This document shows, one piece after another, positions 57,508-64,000 of a stretch of 64,000 nucleotides of DNA. Position 1 is the stretch's first letter. Each line of letters opens with the position of its first letter. Made by a program: the position numbers and the translations under genes. Source of the stretch: Pomacea canaliculata (lineage: Eukaryota; Mollusca; Gastropoda; Architaenioglossa; Ampullariidae). The notes below the pieces were generated by a model that saw only the letters and a program-made list of their open reading frames with translations, was not told where the DNA came from and did not search any database. The DNA lies in NCBI RefSeq assembly GCF_003073045.1, contig NC_037593.1, positions 5,695,525 to 5,759,524 on the forward strand, given 5' to 3'.

Positions 57508-59718
57508 CATACCGGAATATATGTGCACAAGCGTGACATATTAATAAGGATTTATGCATGTGGTGGGGCTAACCCCATCCATTAGTTTCAATTTATCACC
57601 TTTTTTTGAACACCCTATGAACTGTACGAACTTTTGTATATGAAAGTGTTAGTAAATTTTAGATGACATACATTCCTTCCTTGTGCATAGTAAAGACACA
57701 TGCTTCTCTTGGTCTTGGGATGGATTGCAGAAGTATTTAAGACTTTCTTCCATCATGAAATGTACAATGAAAAAAAGGAAATTGGTTACTGCATGGGCAT
57801 CTTTACTGCTGGCAAAAGACGATGTGAATGCCTATCAATATATCTGATATCTCTATGGTCATCAGAGATTATGAAGAAATTTTTAGGGAATGTAGCCCTT
57901 TAGGGCATACATATATACAGCAACCAATGTTGTTAAATGCTGCTTAAGCTTCACCGCATTTGTCATGAAATTATTAATCTCATAATACAGCTTCATATTT
58001 CTTAGGAAAAGCTGATGCAGTAATATTACATTACTTAAGTTAAATTATACACAATATACCCATAAAAGAGTTTTAAATGCCCACAAATGCAACTGGCTGA
58101 ATATAAAATTTTGCTAACAACTCAAAAATATGAAATAAAAAAACAGGTTCTGAAGAAACATTTCATAGCATGCTAACAAGAATTCACTCCACTGTGTAGC
58201 ATTAGTCTACACTGACTTCTCATAGAATGTCCTTCGAGTTTGCAACCCCAAAATTGTTTAGACAACAGTTAACCCAAGCCAACATGAAATTATTGGCTGA
58301 AAATATCAAATCACCACGTTTTATTATAAAGTCATCAACAGATGAGTTCATTCATGTATGTACTGTACATGTACCTTGATAGCTCTTTGTGGCCTGTTAT
58401 ATGATTACAATATACTGATGTTGTCGGCAGCAAATGCTGTTAACCATAATACAAATACTACTGTACCTTTTTTCAACAAAGCACTGGTCCACAACACTTA
58501 AAAGTTGAAATGGCCGATGCCACAGAAATTCCCCACAAACATTAAAAACTGCTACCATAAAAAAGTAACAATGAATAAAATAAAAAATTGCACGATCCTA
58601 AACTAAAAATAAAATATAATAAATTCTCCAGCTGGACAACAGCGACAACACCTACAGTATCTGTTATAGCTAGTGAAAGTAAGAGACTTTTCTAGTCCAG
58701 AGATGCACTGGATATTAAGCCCTGGGATAAATGGAAATGGTTGTGATTTGGAATTTTATATGTAGTCTCACATGAAATGATAACAACATGACACCTACAA
58801 AAAAGGCACAGTTGACCTAAATTGACATGGACTCTATTTTATCTTGTTAACCAAATGCTCGAGCAGGATAATTTCATTACATGACCTTTTATTAAAATCA
58901 ATATTTCAAACCCTGTATTACTAAATATTTAGAATCACGCAAACAATATGGCACCAATCACAAATGTGCAATAAATGCCCTTTACTAAAATGCAAAACTA
59001 GGCACATTTGAAAACACAGTGAGACAGCAAATCATAAAAAGATACAGGCATCTCTTGAGAGCTTCCAGCACTCTTTTGTCCTTGACTTAAAACACAAAGT
59101 ATTTGTAATGATAGAGTGGTCTTTAACATAACCATTTCCACATAAACCAAACAGCCATTTCAAAAACCATTAACCAAAGAGAAACTGCAGGCAAATAACC
59201 TACATAAGGTGCAGCTATAACTTACAAATACATATAAATTATGTATGAAAAATGTATAAATTGAATAAACTTTATAAAAAAAGATTAAATGAGCATTGTG
59301 CATATACAAGAAATATACAGGTAAATCTCCTCACTTAGAAATTATCCTCTATAATTTTTCATAAACATTTTTTTTTTTTAAAGCCACTACATTGAAATAA
59401 AAAATGTAATGCCTGTGAATTCCTCTAATCTCTTGTGGCAGCAGAAAACCTATGGAACTGAAATAAATGCACATGATATACTGACTCACAAGTGGCATGT
59501 AATATTTATGCGTGCAGCTATTAGCACTGATATATTGCAAGATCTGCTTTTAAAACTTCATCATTACACTGGTGACTCTCCTGCCACATACAACAGACTT
59601 TTCAAAACATGAGCATTAAACTGCCACTCCACTTGCAGCTAATGTACTCAAAGACAGGGGAAAATCCCTCTCCAGTTGCATAAAGCATTTCCTGTATAGG
59701 GGCAAATGCCATGCTCCG
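57508..59718. other. AT-rich region, partly the 3' untranslated region of the FABP gene
   Basis: The minus-strand FABP gene ends at 59,719, so at least the nearest part should be its 3' untranslated region. Several minus-strand AATAAA-type signals exist, for example the TTTATT at 58,888-58,893 on the + strand; the real one cannot be chosen by eye. No other gene is supported. Confidence 0.4.
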
Positions 59719-62256
59719 TTAGCTGTCAATCTTCTTGAAGTAGCGCTTGCAGATCACATCACCCACTTTCAGAGTCTGTGCAGACACAAAAGCTGTAAGT
59801 CAAGGCACAATATTGCTTTGTTGTTTTAACCACTGTAAATGCCATAGAATTTTTCTGGACTTAAAACTGTACTTGCTTACAAGAAAACTAGGCCTAACAT
59901 CACAGCATTTGAAACCTAAATATGTAAACTACCATGTTTCCTCAAAAATGAGAGCAGGTCTTATAATAATTTTTCCTCCAAAAAGAGTAGGCTTTATTTT
60001 ATTATGTACAAAAATCTACATTTATTCTAATACAGTCATCTTCTTCCTCAGAAACATTGCCATAACTTTACTTATATATTAATATCATTATTTTATCCTT
60101 CAATACATTTGGAGAGTTTTAATGGACAGACAAAATCTGTCTGTCTGGCTGATGATCTGAACTTGTGCTTATATTGGGGTAGGGCTTATATCATGAGCAT
60201 CCTGAAAAATGATTCTAGGGTTTATTTTGGGGGAAACATAGTATCTGTATATGTATATATTTTGATGACTATTTTATAGTAAAAGTCTAGCTTTAAAATA
60301 AAAGTATATTAATTAATTCTACTATAATAATCTCTTATCTTTTCTGATAGTTTGCTAATGACTGATCATTCTATTAAATATTCTCGAAGTGTTTGTTTTT
60401 CCAACAGCCATGACAATCAAGGGATGCTTATGTTTCAACAGTTTTCTTTCATCTTCTGTCATATTCTTTAAGGTCTAAAATTTTTTGTAAAATATTACAT
60501 ATTGATAAATATTATCAATTGACTAAAATGTAAATCAACTAAGATCATGCATCAGTATTTTAATGATAAAAAAAAAGAAAATTCTGAAGCACAAGGCTTA
60601 GTACACTGTAATGAGTGTAAAAGTTATCAAGATCTCTGCTGCCTTACCAAACACATATCTCCAGTATCTGTTAGCTCACGTTCAGCATATTCTGGATACG
60701 GGGTATTCACTGGATCTACTGGTGTTGGGACAATCCTCAAGCAACCATTCTCATAGGTTGGCATATTCTAACAAAATGAAACATTCAGTACATATGTAAA
60801 TATTTGACTGATCCTTGTTTGTTGCAATACACTGTCACAAATAATGCACAGCAGGCAGCAGTTTAACAGGTGAAAAGATACTGTCATGTGTGTCAACAAA
60901 CCTCTTGTCTAAAAATTCCTTATCTGAATTTGTCATAGCTAGAGTACAAACAATTAAATAAAAATAACTTTACATTTGCATGTTTGCATGCATATGCACA
61001 CATAATTTTAAGCAGTGGGCCAGCCATCAACACTTTTGCCTGCATCAACACTCAGTTTGATAAACACTTTTGTGATTTATTATTCATATAATTAATTATA
61101 TACTGCTTAGCATATTCTTTACTGTTCACTGCAAGCAAAACTTGTTCTCCTTTCCCCATCACCTCCTTCTCTTTTTATGGCAAAAAGGCTTCAAGCTTAA
61201 GAAATGTCCCTGCATACAAAATAATGCATCATCCAACAAACTTAATTATATGCATTGAGTGTACACATGCATCTTTTCTATGCATTATGTGCAGAATTTT
61301 TATTTAAACTGTACCTTAAATTTCGTCTTTGTGAAATTGTTGATCTCTTCAAATTCTTCCCCTAGCTTGAACTTTTGTTCATTTTTCATAAACGTGCTGC
61401 TCGTGGATATGACAATAGTCCCATCATCTTCAACGTGAATGTCATTTTCTGGCCTGGCCATCCCTGCCATCTTACGTATTAGAAAGTTTACACCTGCAAT
61501 TGCATACAACGATGAATCAATTAAATGTGCTTATATATAGTAAGCTGTCGATCTACGCATTATTTGAACATATGGTGTGAAGAAGAAATGCTATATAAGT
61601 GATCACAAGAAATATAATATTTGATATGGTCATATGGCTATTACTACGGACAGGCATGATGACGAAGCAACTTTTAGTGAACGCACACAAACTCAAATGT
61701 CAGTGAATGTGTGGGTAAGGGGTAGCTAGGCTGTATGAGACATGATGACATGAGTTCGTCTGTTCAACTGTATTCAGAGTACTTTTTTATATTTATTGTA
61801 GTAAAGATCGATCAGGCGGTGATGCTTATATCGTGTAACAATTAATGTACGCTCTCTTTAGGTGTGATGCCTGTCAGGATAGAGTCGTGTTTATAAACTT
61901 ATACTAAATTCATGCTTCCAGTTTACATACGATTAATCTATGCATGTGCTCTCATTAATTAAATTGCTCTGAATTGCGCTTTACGTATATGTCTTTTCAA
62001 CAGGTTTGAATGTTTCTGTGACAGCTTGCAACAAGTTAATATGGTGACACTTATAAGAAAGCACACAGACACTAATATATATTCAGGTCATCTCTCACTC
62101 TCCCAAACTTCGTCTGTACTATACTACAATCTGCGACAAACATTTAAATGCATATAATAATTTATATATACCCATCGCTGTCATAAATCCATCAAAGTTA
62201 TCGCTGTGGTCTAACTTCCACTTTCCGCTGAATTTTTCTTTAATTTCCTCAACCAT
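59719..62256 (-). CDS. FABP: fatty-acid-binding protein (intracellular lipid-binding family, four exons)
   Basis: Exons 62,256-62,172, 61,493-61,315, 60,767-60,648 and 59,775-59,719 (minus strand, all GT-AG; junction phases 1, 0, 0) give 146 residues, slightly longer than the usual 130-135. The N-terminus carries the family signature GKWKLDHSDNFDGFMTAMG (11-29), followed by the helix-lid VNFLIRKMAGMARP, the strand block IVISTSSTFMKNEQKFKLGE and the end VICKRYFKKIDS. The intron after the N-terminal Met-Gly and the four-exon layout are classic for the family. Such proteins carry fatty acids or retinoids in the cytoplasm. In the terminal RxY motif the Arg is kept and Phe stands in the Tyr position if aligned on the preceding Cys. 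The start at 62,256 (ACAATGG) fits the family; an upstream in-frame ATG at 62,316 is less likely. Intron 3 contains a MITE. Confidence 0.92.
59932..60241. mobile_element. Tc1/mariner-type MITE in intron 3 of the FABP gene
   Basis: The left end CCATGTTTCCTCAAAAATGA and the reverse complement of the right end, CTATGTTTCCCCCAAAATAA, are inverted repeats with TA flanks (59,930-59,931 and 60,242-60,243). Internal words such as GGTCTTATAATAATTTTT and AGGGCTTATAT are typical of a widespread TA-targeted MITE type. It is 310 bp and non-coding. Confidence 0.82.
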
Positions 62257-62725
62257 TGTAAACACAGGTCTCTCTGAATTTTGCGAATTCACGATGTTGT
62301 GAGGTTTGCGACACACCCCTTGTGTGAGATTGTGTTTTTAAAAATGATGGTGGTCGAGTCCACTCGCAGGGGGAGGTAAGGCAGCTGGCTCACCGCAGGG
62401 GAGATAAACAGATTTACTTGTGTGCAGACATGGTCTACGTGCGGTATACACCACTCCGAGACGGGGTAGACAAACCGCACAGTGTCTTTGAGCAGCGACA
62501 TGTCAAGCAGAGCAGAAACATGAGAACAGCAGCAGTGTCGAGGGCTGCTGGATGAAAGAGAGACACAAGTTTATTTGCTGGAATCAGCATACTGGTAAGA
62601 GGACTTGTTGATGGCGAAGAGCTTCGTAACTGAGTGCGTCATTTCGCAATGATTTAGTTATAGATTGGAACTGATTTTTTTATGAGTGGTAGACGGTGTG
62701 GATTTTTATAAGATTCAGACTTAAG
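62257..62725. promoter_or_regulatory. shared divergent promoter region
   Basis: The 469 bp between the FABP start codon (minus strand) and the start codon of the next gene (+ strand) must contain both 5' leaders and both promoters unless a leader intron moves one start away. No clear TATA box or strong palindromic operator is visible. Positions 62,350-62,480 are GC-richer than the flanks. Confidence 0.4.
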
Positions 62726-62976
62726 ATGATGCGATTAAATGTTTTGGTTGTTTGTTTAGTCATGGGATGGAGCCGAACGCGCATGACCGTGTTACTGGCA
62801 GCGTTGGCAGGTGCAAGTATTGTACTGTCGCTCCAGTGGTCCCATCTGCAGTTTGTGCCTGGACCAGAAAAGGAGAGGCACGAAAGAGGCAAGGCAGGAC
62901 AATTTTTAGAGACTGCAGTATATAATGGAAAACGATCTGAAGGCAAACCTCAGACATTATTGTATCCTGTGAACAA
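62726..62976 (+). CDS. first coding exon of a probable type II membrane protein
   Basis: From ATG at 62,726 (an in-frame ATG at 62,696 is also possible) the frame reads a short N-terminus with Arg residues (MGWSRTR), a hydrophobic segment MTVLLAALAGASIVLSLQ and a charged luminal stem (PGPEKERHERGKAG), then GKRSEGKPQTLLYPVN before a GTGAGT donor at 62,977. A short cytoplasmic tail, one membrane anchor and a polar stem are typical of Golgi glycosyltransferases and sulfotransferases, but no catalytic domain is within the window, so the enzyme type is unknown. The downstream exons lie beyond 64,000 or were not recognised. Confidence 0.5.
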
Positions 62977-64000
62977 GTGAGTTGACATCATTTTTTTCTT
63001 CTTCTGAATATACGATTGATTAAAACTGATAATATGACATTCGTAATGATTATACGAGCTTGTATAGTCGTCAGTAAATTATTTAAAAGCAAAAAGAAAA
63101 TATATACTATACTTATCAAACACCTTGAGTCTACTGAATAGCAGAAAATATTACCCTGTCTATGCCATGTTCAAAACTCATTTACTTGTATACCTTCAGT
63201 GCACCCAATTGCATTTAGAAATATAACATTAATCGTATTAGTGGTGTATATTTGAATTTTTTTTCATTGATAATTTGCTGAGCAGGATAATAAAGGAACA
63301 CAGAAAAAAGTGCAAACAAATTATCGATACTTTTGCTGTTTTTTTTTTTTTTTTTTTTCCCATGTACATATATTTTGAAAAAACAGGGCACATCTCCCAT
63401 CTAAATTGCCCGTTGGGATTAATAAAGTCGGTTGTTATTGCTATTGTTAAGTATTTATAGTATATAATTAATATGTTTACTTATTAGTGAACAGCAATAC
63501 TAATATATATTTTTTTTCTAGTAAATGATCAGCTGCATTAAGTGGCTATCATGTGAAAGGTGCATTAATACTTTTCTTGGTCTAATTCTGTTGTTAGTTT
63601 TTAAATCATTTCTGATGTAACTTTGCTTGAATTTTACAAACATATGTATAGTAGAACTTCCTGTTGCCCACTTGCTAAAAGTTTCTCATTTAATAATGTG
63701 GCAGTTAAGCTCTTCAACAGTGACTGATAAAATTTGGGGTCATAAACACTGGAAAATGACTCATGTATGTAATATAAACTGTCACACAAAGTGTGTAGTG
63801 TAGTGCTTACTAAGTGGAATGCACTTAATGAAAACCGGTTCCTGTATTTCTATAGTATTAGTAGTGTTCTCTTGCAGGCAAATCAGACATGCTTGTATAC
63901 ATCAGACATGTCTTCATCGACATTTACATATGACATCATTCATTTCCTTCTCTTTTACTCACTCTTTCGCTTTTTCCCTTTTCTTTCTCTTTCACTTTTT
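62977..64000. other. intron of the type II membrane protein gene
   Basis: AT-rich DNA with an 18-20 base T run near 63,340-63,358 and no exon recognised. The window ends in a CT-rich tract (63,945-64,000). Confidence 0.4.

Overview
This is a eukaryotic nuclear DNA window, most likely from a marine or freshwater mollusc or another lophotrochozoan. The evidence is spliced metazoan genes with GT-AG introns, a PAN/apple plus cysteine-rich-module secreted protein, an invertebrate-type fatty-acid-binding protein, tRNA-derived SINE pieces, and many short DNA-transposon copies (pogo/Tigger-like, mariner-like MITEs, hAT MITEs). No bacterial operons, CRISPR arrays or organellar genes are seen. The species assignment is an inference.

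Layout. 1-8.2 kb: AT-rich, mostly non-coding, with two phase-compatible candidate exons, a Tigger element carrying the C-terminal end of its transposase, and a 21-bp minisatellite. 8.2-11.1 kb: a TATA promoter and a complete three-exon gene for a 307-residue secreted PAN-domain protein. An orphan exon at 13.2 kb has the same intron phases and a similar cysteine-rich content. 13.5-16.1 kb: a possible LTR-retroelement fossil. 16.1-17.15 kb: a GAT/TGA-rich simple array. 17.15-36.62 kb: a 19.5-kb array of a degenerate octamer (GAGCCCAA and relatives). It has almost no T on the + strand, and it is cut off by a 100-N assembly gap.

After the gap, 36.7-64 kb is mainly intergenic or intronic DNA with transposon copies. 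Two further well-supported genes lie here, both on the minus strand. The first (49,674-51,667) is a three-exon, 208-residue Rab-family protein in which all the core nucleotide-binding motifs are degenerate while switch II and the CxC prenylation tail remain. The second (59,719-62,256) is a four-exon fatty-acid-binding protein. About 470 bp from its start codon, and divergently transcribed, begins a probable type II membrane protein whose remaining exons lie beyond the window.

The genes do not form an obvious pathway. The most unusual items are the T-free octamer satellite, with its G-quadruplex potential, and the Rab-like pseudo-GTPase. Very long open frames inside the satellite are a consequence of its composition and are not called as genes.
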